Part shown: positions 1 through 7,285 of the stretch, in pieces | How the letters are laid out: every line of letters begins with the position of its first letter | Numbering within the stretch: position 1 is the first letter of the stretch | DNA from: Streptomyces sp. NRRL F-4489 | Lineage (GTDB): Bacteria; Actinomycetota; Actinomycetes; Streptomycetales; Streptomycetaceae | Length of the DNA stretch: 15,532 bases | NCBI RefSeq assembly: GCF_001509485.1 | Contig: NZ_LLZI01000029.1 | Span: forward strand, 1 to 15,532 | Reading direction: 5' to 3' | Made by a program: the position numbers and the translations under genes | Notes under the pieces: generated by a model | What the model was told of the DNA's origin: nothing | Database searches by the model: none | What the model saw: only the letters and a program-made list of their open reading frames with translations

Positions 1-531
1 CCCCAGCTCGATCCGCCGGTGCAGATCCGACCCCGCCACCCGCTGCGCGGTCCGCGTGATCCGCCCCAGCGGCGACAGCACCCGCCCCGCCATCGCGTAA
101 CCGAACGCGAACGCCACGATCGTCAACCCCAGCAACGCCAGCAACGAACGGTTCAGGAGGTTGTTCAGGGCCACCGCGCGCTGGTGCATCAGGCAGTTGT
201 TGACCGCCTCCTGGAGCAGCGCGCCCGAGGTCTCGGTGGGCAGGTCGCAGATGTCGCTGGTGGACTGGAACTTCCCGCCGAGGATCTTCAGCGGCAGGGC
301 GCTGCCGTCGTGCAGCGCGGCCGCGGCGAGCATGTAGATGATCGTGAGCAGCACGATGCCGGCCATCAGGAACATGCCGCCGTACAGCAGTGTCAGCCGT
401 ATCCGGATGGTCGGCCGCAGCCAGGGGAACGGCCGGACGTTGACCGGCCTGGGGTCCCAGGCGGGCTTGGGCGGCACCGGGGGCGGCGGCGGGGCCGCCT
501 TGGAACCGGAGAACGAGGGCAGCGAAGGCAT
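1..531 (-). CDS. cutS: CutS sensor histidine kinase, N-terminal part (truncated by window edge)
   Basis: This is the membrane sensor kinase of the CutRS two-component system. Only the first 177 codons are present; the dimerisation and ATPase domains lie beyond the left edge. I translated it from an ATG at 529-531, six bases after the cutR stop, so it is probably translationally coupled to cutR. The N-terminus is a Pro-rich cytoplasmic tail (residues about 12-40). A first membrane helix follows (about 44-71), then a short extracytoplasmic segment (about 72-125) with Cys95 and Cys113, a second helix (about 128-148), and a HAMP start (GRVLSPLGRITRTAQRVAG, 149-167). Known of the family: CutRS was first found in S. 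lividans, linked to copper/tyrosinase and antibiotic production, and later to secretion stress. The assignment rests on adjacency to cutR and on the topology; the catalytic residues are not visible. Confidence 0.9.
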   Translation of the reverse strand, partial: MPSLPSFSGSKAAPPPPPVPPKPAWDPRPVNVRPFPWLRPTIRIRLTLLYGGMFLMAGIVLLTIIYMLAAAALHDGSALPLKILGGKFQSTSDICDLPTETSGALLQEAVNNCLMHQRAVALNNLLNRSLLALLGLTIVAFAFGYAMAGRVLSPLGRITRTAQRVAGSDLHRRIELG

Positions 532-537
532 CGGCGG

Positions 538-1191
538 TCAGATCCGGTATCCCGAGCCGGGGACGGTGACGATCACCGCGGGCTCGCCGAGCTTGCGGCG
601 CAGGGTCATGACCGTGACCCGGACGACGTTGGTGAACGGGTCGGTGTTCTCGTCCCACGCCTTCTCCAGGAGCTGCTCGGCCGAGACGACCGTGCCCTCG
701 CTGCGCATCAGGACCTCCAGGACGGCGAACTCCTTGGGGGCGAGCTGGACCTCGCGGCCGTCGCGGAAGACCTCGCGGCGGTTGGGGTCGAGCCGGATGC
801 CGGCGCGCTCCAGGACGGGCGGCAGGGCCACCGTGGTGCGCCGGCCCAGGGCGCGCACCCGGGCGGTGAGCTCGGTGAAGGCGAACGGCTTGGGGAGGTA
901 GTCGTCCGCGCCGATCTCCAGGCCGGCCACGCGGTCGCTGACGTCGCCGGAGGCGGTGAGCATCAGGACGCGGGTGGGCATGCCCAGCTCGACGAGCTTG
1001 CGGCAGACGTCGTCGCCGTGGACGAGCGGGAGGTCCCGGTCGAGGACGACGACGTCGTAGTCGTTGACCGCGATCCGCTCCAGGGCGGCGGCGCCGTCGT
1101 AGACCACGTCGACGGCCATGGCCTCCCGGCGGAGTCCGGTGGCCACCGCGTCGGCGAGCAGCTGCTCGTCCTCGACGACGAGAACACGCAC
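538..1191 (-). CDS. cutR: CutR response regulator (OmpR/PhoB family)
   Basis: This 217-residue DNA-binding response regulator is the partner of CutS. The receiver domain (residues 1-about 115) has the acidic pocket Glu7/Asp8/Glu9, phospho-acceptor Asp51 in VVVLDRDLP, Thr79 and Lys101 in YLPKPF. The C-terminal winged-helix domain (about 125-217) ends in the typical VPGSGYRI. Length and sequence match my memory of Streptomyces CutR. The start is GTG at 1189-1191, preceded by AAGGAAGG about nine bases upstream; no in-frame ATG is better placed. The gene is complete and transcribed away from the 1518 gene, with cutS following after six bases. Autoregulation is possible, but I could not identify a specific CutR box in the upstream region. 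Confidence 0.96.
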   Translation of the reverse strand: MRVLVVEDEQLLADAVATGLRREAMAVDVVYDGAAALERIAVNDYDVVVLDRDLPLVHGDDVCRKLVELGMPTRVLMLTASGDVSDRVAGLEIGADDYLPKPFAFTELTARVRALGRRTTVALPPVLERAGIRLDPNRREVFRDGREVQLAPKEFAVLEVLMRSEGTVVSAEQLLEKAWDENTDPFTNVVRVTVMTLRRKLGEPAVIVTVPGSGYRI

Positions 1192-1517
1192 GTCGTACGT
1201 CCTTCCTTACGGCCCTCGATCGATCAGGGCACAACACCGTTCAGAGCCCTTCCATCCTGCCCCGAAGTCTCATAAACCGGGGGTAAGGGGGGTGTGGAAG
1301 GGGTGCGGGAGGGTCCGCGGGGCCGGTGTGGCCCGGATTTCCCGGGCCCGTCGAGGTTTCCGCGACGTTGCCGGTGGGGAGGACGACTGCACACCCGCGA
1401 TCACGCCCTGTACCGGCGTCCTGTCACGTTCCGGTTTTCCATCGCAGGGGCCACGCCGTGATCGACCCACCCGTCGGCACACCCCCGTGCCACCGACCCA
1501 CGACGAGGGGGCGCACC
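1192..1517. other. Divergent intergenic region upstream of cutR and the 56-aa gene
   Basis: These 326 bases lie between two divergent genes and must hold both promoters. Visible structure: a GATC-rich imperfect palindrome near 1213-1229, about 22-38 bases before the cutR start, and a perfect 7-bp hairpin at 1330-1348 (GGCCCGG, loop ATTTC, CCGGGCC). Just before the plus-strand gene a GGCAC/GTGCC pairing sits at about 1476-1491. I could not find a -35/-10 pair convincing enough to call. I see no coding sequence with a plausible start. Confidence 0.5.
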
Positions 1518-1688
1518 ATGGACGCGTTCACCGCAGGTATTTTGCAGCGCATACGGAACACCGAAGCCGATCTGGTCCGGGCCCGCGAGTCGGGTGACGA
1601 CTTCCTCGCCGAGGTCGAGCTGGCGGAGCTGGAGGATCTCCAGCGGCTGGCCGACGAGCACGGCGTCCGCTACAGCGTCAACGCCTGA
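1518..1688 (+). CDS. Small charged helical protein, 56 aa, unknown function
   Basis: The product is 56 residues and starts at ATG 1518 with GAGGGG about seven bases upstream. It is rich in Glu, Asp, Arg, Leu and Ala. Residues about 8-48 look like one continuous amphipathic helix, or two packed helices, with alternating charged and leucine positions (LAEVELAELEDLQRLADEHG). It has no Cys, no signal peptide and no membrane segment, so it is probably a soluble cytoplasmic protein or small coiled coil. I recall a small hypothetical gene beside cutR in other Streptomyces, which supports it being real, as do its SD and the terminator that follows at once. It is divergent from cutR and may share regulation; that is inference. 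I do not recognise a domain. Confidence 0.8.
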   Translation: MDAFTAGILQRIRNTEADLVRARESGDDFLAEVELAELEDLQRLADEHGVRYSVNA

Positions 1689-1690
1689 CG

Positions 1691-1757
1691 CGGGGCTCCG
1701 GCCCCGTAAGCCCGGCGGCCGCGCCCCGGCACCATCGGAAACGGTGCCGGGGCGCGG
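1691..1757. terminator. Double-hairpin bidirectional terminator
   Basis: Two hairpins lie between convergent genes. The first is CGGGGC-TCCG-GCCCCG at 1691-1706. The second is a perfect 15-bp stem, with arms 1719-1733 and 1743-1757 and a 9-base loop. No U-tract follows, as is usual in Streptomyces. The position, starting two bases after the stop of the 56-aa gene and 41 bases from the stop of the minus-strand gene at 1798, fits termination from both sides. Confidence 0.85.
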
Positions 1758-1797
1758 TGCTGTCCGGGGACGGGCCGGACCGGGCCGGGCCCGGTGG

Positions 1798-2628
1798 TCA
1801 GTCGTGCCAGGCGCCGAGGCCGTCCAGCAGCGGCTGGAGTTCGGCGAAGACGCCCGGGGAGGCGGCGACGGTCAGCTCGTGGGAGGCGGGCCGGCCGGGG
1901 CGGCCGCCGGTGAGCGCGCCGGCCTCGGTGGCTATCAGGACGCCGGCGGCGAGGTCCCAGGGGTTCAGGCCGCGCTCGTAGTAGCCGTCGAGGCGGCCGC
2001 AGGCCACGTCGCACAGGTCGATGGCGGCCGAGCCGCCGCGGCGGATGTCGCGGACCCTCGGGAGGAGGGTGCGGACCACCTCGGCCTGGGCGGCGCGGCG
2101 CTCGGTGAGGTAGCCGAAGCCGGTGGCCACCAGGGCCTGGGAGAGCGGCGGGGCGGGCCGGTGGCGGATGGCTTCGCCGTTGCGGTAGGCACCGCCGCCG
2201 CGTACGGCGTGGAAGGTCTCGCCGCGCTCCGGGACGGCGACCACCCCGACGACCGTCTCGCCGTCCTGCTCCGCGGCGATCGACACCGCCCAGGACGGCA
2301 GGCCGTAGAGGTAGTTGACGGTGCCGTCCACCGGGTCGATGACCCAGCGCACCCCGCTGGTACCGGGCGTGCCGGCGCCCTCCTCCCCCAGGAGGCCGTC
2401 GTCGGGGCGGCGCTCCCCGATGACGTCGGTGATCAGCTTCTCGGAGGCCAGGTCCATCTCGGTGACCACGTCGATGGGGCTGGTCTTGGTGGCGGCCACC
2501 CCCAGGTCGGCGGGGCGGCCGTCGCGCAGGAGGGCGGAGGCGCGGCGGGCGGCCTCCAGGGCCAGGTCGAGGAGTTCGGTGTGCAGGGGGTCGGGGTGCG
2601 GCCGGTCGGGGTGGCGCGGGTCGGGCAC
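1798..2628 (-). CDS. Inositol monophosphatase-family phosphatase
   Basis: This 276-residue enzyme belongs to the lithium-sensitive Mg-dependent phosphatase superfamily (inositol-1-phosphatase, histidinol-phosphatase and 3',5'-bisphosphate nucleotidase types). Visible metal-site motifs: KTSPIDVVTEMD (48-59), GEE (81-83), the signature WVIDPVDGTVNY (95-106, with Asp98 and Asp101) and NPWDLAAG (222-229, Asp225). The start is GTG at 2626-2628 with AAGGAG five bases upstream; the longer in-frame extension overlaps hemH and looks like read-through. It is co-directional with hemH, whose stop lies 73 bases upstream, so it is probably co-transcribed. The substrate cannot be told from sequence; inositol phosphate for phosphatidylinositol or mycothiol supply, or histidinol phosphate, are all possible. 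Confidence 0.92.
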   Translation of the reverse strand: MPDPRHPDRPHPDPLHTELLDLALEAARRASALLRDGRPADLGVAATKTSPIDVVTEMDLASEKLITDVIGERRPDDGLLGEEGAGTPGTSGVRWVIDPVDGTVNYLYGLPSWAVSIAAEQDGETVVGVVAVPERGETFHAVRGGGAYRNGEAIRHRPAPPLSQALVATGFGYLTERRAAQAEVVRTLLPRVRDIRRGGSAAIDLCDVACGRLDGYYERGLNPWDLAAGVLIATEAGALTGGRPGRPASHELTVAASPGVFAELQPLLDGLGAWHD

Positions 2629-2701
2629 GGTGCTCCTTGCTCGGACGGGCGGCGGTGGGGCCCGGCGGTCGGGGTCCGGGCGGTGCGGTCGCGCGGGGCG
2701 G

Positions 2702-3853
2702 CTACGCGGGGTCCTGGCCGGCGGGGCCGGTCCAGTCGGCGCCGGCGGCGGCCGGACGGGGCGCGCGGGCCGGGCAGCAGCCCACGGGGCACAGGTCGTG
2801 GGAGGGGCCGAGGGCGCCCAGGGCGCAGCGTTCGGGGGTGGCGCCCCGTTCGGTGGCGGCGCGCTCCAGGAGGAGGTCGCGGACCGCGGCGGCGAAGCGG
2901 GGGTCGGCGCCGACGGTGGCCGCGCGGGTGACCGGCAGGCCCAGTTCGGCGGCCTTGGCGGTGGCCTCGGTGTCGAGGTCGTACTTGACCTCCATGTGGT
3001 CCGAGACGAAGCCGATGGGCGCCATGACGACGGCGGGGACACCGGCGCCGTGCAGCTCCTCCAGGTGGTCGCAGATGTCGGGTTCCAGCCAGGGGATGTG
3101 CGGGGCGCCGCTGCGGGACTGGTAGACCAGCCGCCAGGGGTGCTCGATGCCGGTCTCGGCGCGTACCGCGTCGGCGATGAGCCGGGCGACGTCGAGGTGC
3201 TGGGCGACGTAGGCGCCGCCCTCGCCGTGCTCCGTGTGGTCGGCGGGGGTGCCGGAGGTGTCGGCGGCCGCGGTGGGGATGGAGTGCGTGGTGAAGGCGA
3301 TGTGCGCGGCGGCGCGGGCGCCTTCGGGCAGCTCGGCCAGGGAGGCGAGGACGCCGTCGACCATGGGCCGGACGAAGCCGGGGTGGTTGAAGTAGTGGCG
3401 CAGCTTGTCGACCCGGGGGACGGGCAGGCCCTCGTCCTTCAGGGTGGCCAGCGCGTCGGCGAGGTTCTCGCGGTACTGGCGGCAGCCGGAGTACGAGGCG
3501 TACGCGCTGGTGGCGAGGACGGCGATGCGGCGGTGGCCGTCGTTGACCATGGTGCGCAGGGTGTCGGTCAGGTAGGGCGCCCAGTTGCGGTTGCCCCAGT
3601 AGACCGGCAGGTCCAGGCCGTGCTCGGCGAAGTCCTTGCGGAGCGCGTCGAGGAGTTCGCGGTTCTGGGCGTTGATGGGGCTGACGCCGCCGAAGAGGTA
3701 GTAGTGCCGGCCCACCTCCTTGAGGCGCTCGCGGGGGATGCCGCGGCCGCGGGTGACGTTCTCCAGGAACGGCACCACGTCGTCGGGTCCTTCGGGGCCT
3801 CCGAAGGAGAGCAGCAGCAGGGCGTCATAGGGGCGGGGGTCGAGTTCGGGCAT
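2702..3853 (-). CDS. hemH: Ferrochelatase (coproporphyrin III ferrochelatase type)
   Basis: The 383-residue product inserts Fe2+ into a porphyrin late in haem synthesis. In Actinobacteria this enzyme (also named CpfC) normally works on coproporphyrin III rather than protoporphyrin IX. Visible: [22 protein letters not shown] near the N-terminus; the central [17 protein letters not shown] (116-132); the catalytic-histidine region FTTHSIP (His190); and [14 protein letters not shown] (281-294, Glu288). Cys124 together with Cys343, Cys355 and Cys359/Cys360 in the C-terminal tail resembles the cysteine set known to bind a [2Fe-2S] cluster in mycobacterial ferrochelatase. The start is ATG 3853 with AGGA eight bases upstream; upstream in-frame sequence does not look like protein. 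It is the first gene of a likely two-gene operon and divergent from the MFS gene. Confidence 0.95.
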   Translation of the reverse strand: MPELDPRPYDALLLLSFGGPEGPDDVVPFLENVTRGRGIPRERLKEVGRHYYLFGGVSPINAQNRELLDALRKDFAEHGLDLPVYWGNRNWAPYLTDTLRTMVNDGHRRIAVLATSAYASYSGCRQYRENLADALATLKDEGLPVPRVDKLRHYFNHPGFVRPMVDGVLASLAELPEGARAAAHIAFTTHSIPTAAADTSGTPADHTEHGEGGAYVAQHLDVARLIADAVRAETGIEHPWRLVYQSRSGAPHIPWLEPDICDHLEELHGAGVPAVVMAPIGFVSDHMEVKYDLDTEATAKAAELGLPVTRAATVGADPRFAAAVRDLLLERAATERGATPERCALGALGPSHDLCPVGCCPARAPRPAAAGADWTGPAGQDPA

Positions 3854-4016
3854 GGCCCGATCCTGCCACTCCCGGGGCGGGGACGCCGGGTCAGGTCCCC
3901 TTGTGGCGGGCGCGGGAAGAGGGCGGAAATCGGGAGGCGGCGGGCACCGTGTCCCCCGTAAGCTGTATCGGCCACAGACATTCCTTACCGACCTCCTCAC
4001 CCGGCGGAGCACCCCG

Positions 4017-5300
4017 TTGCCCAGTCCTTATCGCGCGATTTTCGGCCGTCCCGGAACAAAGTCCTTCTCCGCCGCCGGGCTGCTGGGGCGGATGCCGCTG
4101 TCGATGACGGGCATCGGCATCGTCACGATGGTCTCCCAGCTGACCGGTCGGTACGGCCTGGCGGGGGCGCTGTCGGCGACGCTGGCGCTGTCCGCGGCGG
4201 TCCTCGGGCCACAGATCTCCCGGCTGGTGGACCGGCACGGCCAGCGCCGGGTGTCGCGGCCGGCCACGCTGGTGTCGCTGGCGGCGCTCGCCGGACTGCT
4301 GCTGAGCGCGCAGCAGCGCTGGCCGGACTGGACGCTGTTCGCGTTCACGGCCTGCGCGGGGTGCGTACCGAACGTGGGGTCGATGGTGCGGGCCCGGTGG
4401 GCGGCGCTGTACCGGGGCACACGGGAGCTGCACGCCGCGTACTCCTGGGAGTCGATCGTCGACGAGATGTGCTTCATCGTGGGGCCGATCCTGTCGATCG
4501 GGCTGTCGACGGCGTGGTTCCCGGAGGCGGGGCCGCTGCTGGCCGCGGGATTCCTGGCGGCGGGGGTGCTCTGGCTGACCGCGCAGCGGGCGACGGAGCC
4601 GGTGCCGCTTCCGCGGGAGCAGCACACCAAGGGGTCGGCGCTGCGGTCCCCGGGGCTGCGGGTGCTGGTGGGGACGTTCGTGGCCACCGGCGGGATCTTC
4701 GGGGCGGTCGACGTGGTGACGGTGGCCTACGCCCAGGAGGCGGGCCACAAGGCGGCGGCGAGCCTGGTGCTGGCGGTGTACGCGCTGGGGTCGTGTGTGG
4801 CCGGCGCGGTGTTCGGGCTGCTGCACCTGGCGGGGCCGCCGGCGCGCCGGTGGCTGGTCGGCGTGGTGGCGATGGCGATGAGCATGGTGCCGCTGCAGCT
4901 GGCGGCGTCGCTGTCCGGGTCGCTGGTGGTGCTGGGCGCCGCGCTCTTCCTGGCCGGGCTGTCGGTCGCGCCCACGATGGTCACCACCATGGCGCTGGTC
5001 GAGGAGCACGTGCCGCGGACGCAGCTGACCGAGGGCATGACGTGGACGAGCACGGGTCTCGCGGTGGGCGTGGCGCTGGGGTCGTCGGCGGCGGGCTCGA
5101 TGGTGGACGCGGCGGGGGCGGCGCACGCCTACCTCGTGCCGCTCGGGGCGGGCGCCCTGGCCGCCGTGGTGGCGCTGACCGGTTACCGCTGGCTCCGCCG
5201 CGGGGGCGTTCCGTCCGCCGCCACCGCCGCGGCGTCCGGCGTCCCCTCCTCCGCGGCCTCCCCGGCCGCCGAGCATCCTGACGGGACGCGGGCCGGCTGA
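4017..5300 (+). CDS. MFS transporter, TTG start
   Basis: This 427-residue integral membrane protein of the major facilitator superfamily appears to have about 12 helices. A motif-A-like loop follows helix 2 ([15 protein letters not shown]), and a second long cytoplasmic loop lies around [14 protein letters not shown]. The C-terminus is a hydrophilic Ala/Ser/Pro tail. I chose TTG at 4017-4019 because GGAG sits seven bases upstream and the product then begins [17 protein letters not shown], as I remember for Streptomyces homologues. The in-frame extension back to 3852 would overlap the start of hemH. The substrate is unknown; the sequence resembles uncharacterised exporters. It stands alone, divergent from hemH over 163 bp, which may hint at linked control, but no haem-responsive site is recognisable. 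Confidence 0.88.
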   Translation: MPSPYRAIFGRPGTKSFSAAGLLGRMPLSMTGIGIVTMVSQLTGRYGLAGALSATLALSAAVLGPQISRLVDRHGQRRVSRPATLVSLAALAGLLLSAQQRWPDWTLFAFTACAGCVPNVGSMVRARWAALYRGTRELHAAYSWESIVDEMCFIVGPILSIGLSTAWFPEAGPLLAAGFLAAGVLWLTAQRATEPVPLPREQHTKGSALRSPGLRVLVGTFVATGGIFGAVDVVTVAYAQEAGHKAAASLVLAVYALGSCVAGAVFGLLHLAGPPARRWLVGVVAMAMSMVPLQLAASLSGSLVVLGAALFLAGLSVAPTMVTTMALVEEHVPRTQLTEGMTWTSTGLAVGVALGSSAAGSMVDAAGAAHAYLVPLGAGALAAVVALTGYRWLRRGGVPSAATAAASGVPSSAASPAAEHPDGTRAG

Positions 5301-5317
5301 CCGAACGAGCGGGGTGG

Positions 5318-5354
5318 TCCCGCGTACGGGAGGGGCGCGGACCGCTGGGTCCGC
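5318..5354 (+). terminator. Likely terminator after MFS gene
   Basis: Two adjacent perfect hairpins begin 17 bases after the stop: TCCCG-CGTA-CGGGA (5318-5331) and GCGGACC-GCTG-GGTCCGC (5337-5354). The stems are short (5 and 7 bp) but stacked and GC-rich. No U-tract follows. Confidence 0.55.
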
Positions 5355-5365
5355 ACCCGCCGGCA

Positions 5366-5389
5366 CCGGTCACCACGCCGGTCACCACG
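5366..5389. repeat. 12-bp perfect tandem repeat
   Basis: The unit CCGGTCACCACG occurs twice without a spacer (5366-5377 and 5378-5389), in non-coding DNA shortly before the CATC-repeat tract. No function is evident. Confidence 0.85.
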
Positions 5390-5414
5390 CGGTTCGCCGC
5401 GCCGGGCGTCGTCA

Positions 5415-5472
5415 CATCGCTACATCGACACATCCTCACATCGACACATCTGCACCCTCGCATCGCTACATC
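5415..5472. repeat. CATC repeat with 8-bp period
   Basis: The tetramer CATC begins at 5415, 5423, 5431, 5439, 5447, 5461 and 5469, so spacings are 8, 8, 8, 8, 14 and 8. Units include CATCGCTA, CATCGACA, CATCCTCA, CATCGACA and again CATCGCTA. The tract is visibly lower in GC than its surroundings. The 8-bp period is not a multiple of three, so it is not a coding repeat. It resembles a degenerate minisatellite or an array of protein-binding sites on one face of the helix. I recognise no known family. Confidence 0.85.
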
Positions 5473-5787
5473 CGCGCACTGACCCGCGAACCCACCCGAC
5501 TCCGGTCGCGCACCACTGCGACGGCGGTCACCCCTCCCCCACGTCACCGACTCAGGTGAGTTCCCGGGCGGCAGATTGACGCGCGGGACGCCCACTGCGC
5601 GAACGCCTCACCCCGCTTGGGAGTTACCGGCGGTACGACATGTCCCGGAGCCGTCCCATTGCACCCGCTTTCCACCCCCTGTGATTCCCGTCACCCCATC
5701 CGGTAACGGTGCCGGCGGCTGACATCATGCGCTCACACCGACGGCGGCCGGACCCGGCCGGCCCGCGCGAGGGGAGGGAACGCCACC

Positions 5788-7128
5788 ATGGCGGTCACCG
5801 ATGTCACCGGCGGCTCGGCAGGACGCGGCCCGCGAGGGCCCTGGCGCAACTGGGCGGGCAACGTCGCCGCCCGCCCCGCCCGCGCCGCCGCGCCGGCGAG
5901 CACCGAGGAGCTGGCGGCCGCCGTCCGGGCCGCCGCCGCGGACGGGCTGAAGGTCAAGGCGGCCGGCACCGGTCACTCCTTCACCCCGGCCGCCGTCACC
6001 GACGGGCTGCTGATCCGCCCCGAGCGCCTCACCGGCATCCGCCGGATCGACCGCGCGGCCGGCACCGTCACGGTGGCCGCCGGCACGCCCCTCAAACACC
6101 TGAACCAGGCGCTGTCCGCGCACGGCCTGTCGCTGACCAACATGGGCGACATCATGGAGCAGACCGTCTCCGGGGCCACCAGCACCGGCACCCACGGCAC
6201 GGGCCGGGACTCGGCATCGCTCGCGGCGCAGATCACCGCCCTGGAACTGGTCACCGCCGACGGGTCGGTGCTGCGCTGCTCCGCCACGGAGAACCCGGAC
6301 GTCTTCGCCGGGGCGCGGCTGGGCCTGGGCGCGCTGGGCGTCGTCAGCGAGCTGACGTTCGCCGTGGAGCCGGAGTTCCTGCTGACCGCCCGTGAGGAGC
6401 CGATGCCGTTCGACGAGGTGACCGGCCGCTTCGACGAGCTGGTCGCCGAGAACGAGCACTTCGAGTTCTACTGGTTCCCGCACACCGGCAACTGCAACAC
6501 CAAGCGCAACAACCGCAGCCAGGGCCCGGCCGCGCCGCCCGGCAGGGTGAGCGCCTGGGTGGAGGACGAGCTGCTGTCCAACGGGGTGTTCCAGGTGGCC
6601 TGCGCCGTGGGACGGGCGGTGCCGGCCGCGATACCGGGGATCGCCAAGCTCTCCAGCCGGGCGCTGTCGGCCCGTACGTACACCGACATCCCGTACAAGG
6701 TGTTCACCTCGCCGCGGCGGGTGCGGTTCGTGGAGATGGAGTACGCGCTGCCCCGGGAGGCCGCGGTCGAGGCGCTGGGTGAACTGAAGGCATTGGTCGA
6801 GCGGTCGGACTTCCGGGTGAGTTTCCCGGTGGAGGTGCGGACCGCGCCGGCCGACGACATCGCGCTGTCGACGGCGTCGGGCCGGGACACCGTCTACCTC
6901 GCGGTGCACATGTACCGGGGCACGCCGCACCAGGCGTACTTCGGCGCGGCGGAGCGGATCATGACGGCGCACGAGGGGCGTCCCCACTGGGGGAAGCTGC
7001 ACACCCGGGACGCCGCGTACCTGGCGGCGGTGTATCCGCGGTTCGGCGAGTTCACCGCGCTCCGCGACCGGCTGGACCCGGAGCGCCGGTTCGCCAACGG
7101 GTATCTGCGGCAGGTCCTGGGTGAGTGA
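5788..7128 (+). CDS. FAD-linked oxidoreductase, aldonolactone oxidase type (D-arabinono-1,4-lactone oxidase family)
   Basis: The 446-residue flavoenzyme has the VAO/PCMH fold. The N-terminal FAD domain (about 15-195) carries VKAAGTGHSFTP, with His63 where aldonolactone and alditol oxidases attach FAD covalently, then VSGATSTGTHGTG (127-139) for the pyrophosphate. The C-terminal ALO-type domain (about 200-446) has the conserved EGRPHWGKLH (396-405) near the end, the HWxK motif shared with gulono- and arabinonolactone oxidases. The start is ATG 5788 with GGGAGG nine bases upstream. It probably oxidises a sugar lactone or polyol with O2 or another acceptor, but the substrate is not deducible. 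It is monocistronic, with a long leader region upstream and strong terminators downstream. No signal peptide is evident, so it is probably cytoplasmic. Confidence 0.92.
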   Translation: MAVTDVTGGSAGRGPRGPWRNWAGNVAARPARAAAPASTEELAAAVRAAAADGLKVKAAGTGHSFTPAAVTDGLLIRPERLTGIRRIDRAAGTVTVAAGTPLKHLNQALSAHGLSLTNMGDIMEQTVSGATSTGTHGTGRDSASLAAQITALELVTADGSVLRCSATENPDVFAGARLGLGALGVVSELTFAVEPEFLLTAREEPMPFDEVTGRFDELVAENEHFEFYWFPHTGNCNTKRNNRSQGPAAPPGRVSAWVEDELLSNGVFQVACAVGRAVPAAIPGIAKLSSRALSARTYTDIPYKVFTSPRRVRFVEMEYALPREAAVEALGELKALVERSDFRVSFPVEVRTAPADDIALSTASGRDTVYLAVHMYRGTPHQAYFGAAERIMTAHEGRPHWGKLHTRDAAYLAAVYPRFGEFTALRDRLDPERRFANGYLRQVLGE

Positions 7129-7156
7129 GGCCCGCCCGGCGGCCGACCGGTGACGT

Positions 7157-7228
7157 GCCGCGGCCCGGTGTCCCGTGAGCGGGCGTCACCGGGCCGCGGT
7201 GTACGGGCGGCCCGCCGTGGGGCGGGCC
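7157..7228. terminator. Two strong hairpins between convergent genes
   Basis: A 13-bp perfect stem (7158-7170 with 7187-7199), closed by a G-T pair and enclosing a small CCCG-TGAG-CGGG hairpin, is followed by an 8-bp perfect hairpin GGCCCGCC-GTGG-GGCGGGCC (7209-7228). They sit between the stops of the oxidase gene (7128) and the minus-strand membrane-protein gene (7286), so they probably serve both. Confidence 0.85.
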
Positions 7229-7285
7229 CCGTCGTCAAGGGCGATCCTTCGTCCGAGGTGTCCGGGGTACTCGGGGTCAGGGGTA

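Larger units (their letters stand above)
5301..5787. other. Long non-coding region with tandem repeats
   Basis: These 487 bases lie between two plus-strand genes. They contain hairpins just after the MFS gene (5318-5331 and 5337-5354), a 12-bp tandem repeat (5366-5389), an 8-bp-period CATC repeat (5415-5472), and a GACATGTC palindrome at 5637-5644. The second half is pyrimidine-rich and presumably carries the promoter of the oxidase gene, but I cannot place it. Open frames across here lack a credible SD or codon bias, and the 8-bp repeat period argues against coding. Confidence 0.6.

Noticed and set aside
19..1275. 418-aa plus-strand open frame antisense to cutRS
   Set aside because: It is the mirror of two strongly supported minus-strand genes, has Arg/Gly/His-rich low-complexity composition and no SD; a GC-bias shadow.
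2660..2681. Hairpin between hemH and the monophosphatase as a terminator
   Set aside because: Only a 6-bp stem with a 10-base loop inside GC-rich sequence; the two genes are more simply read as one operon.
2629..3042. N-terminal extension of the monophosphatase into hemH
   Set aside because: The extension is Pro/Ala/Arg filler antiframe to hemH; GTG 2628 has AAGGAG and gives the normal family length.
3852..4016. N-terminal extension of the MFS protein back to 3852
   Set aside because: It would overlap the hemH start, is Gly/Arg-rich without a signal, and the TTG at 4017 has a well-placed SD and gives a family-like N-terminus.
5415..5472. Repeat tract as a CRISPR array
   Set aside because: The units are only 8 bp and degenerate, with no 23-50 bp repeat/spacer structure and no cas genes nearby.
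5314..5559. 81-aa open frame over the CATC repeat
   Set aside because: The repeat period of 8 bp is incompatible with coding periodicity, and there is no SD.
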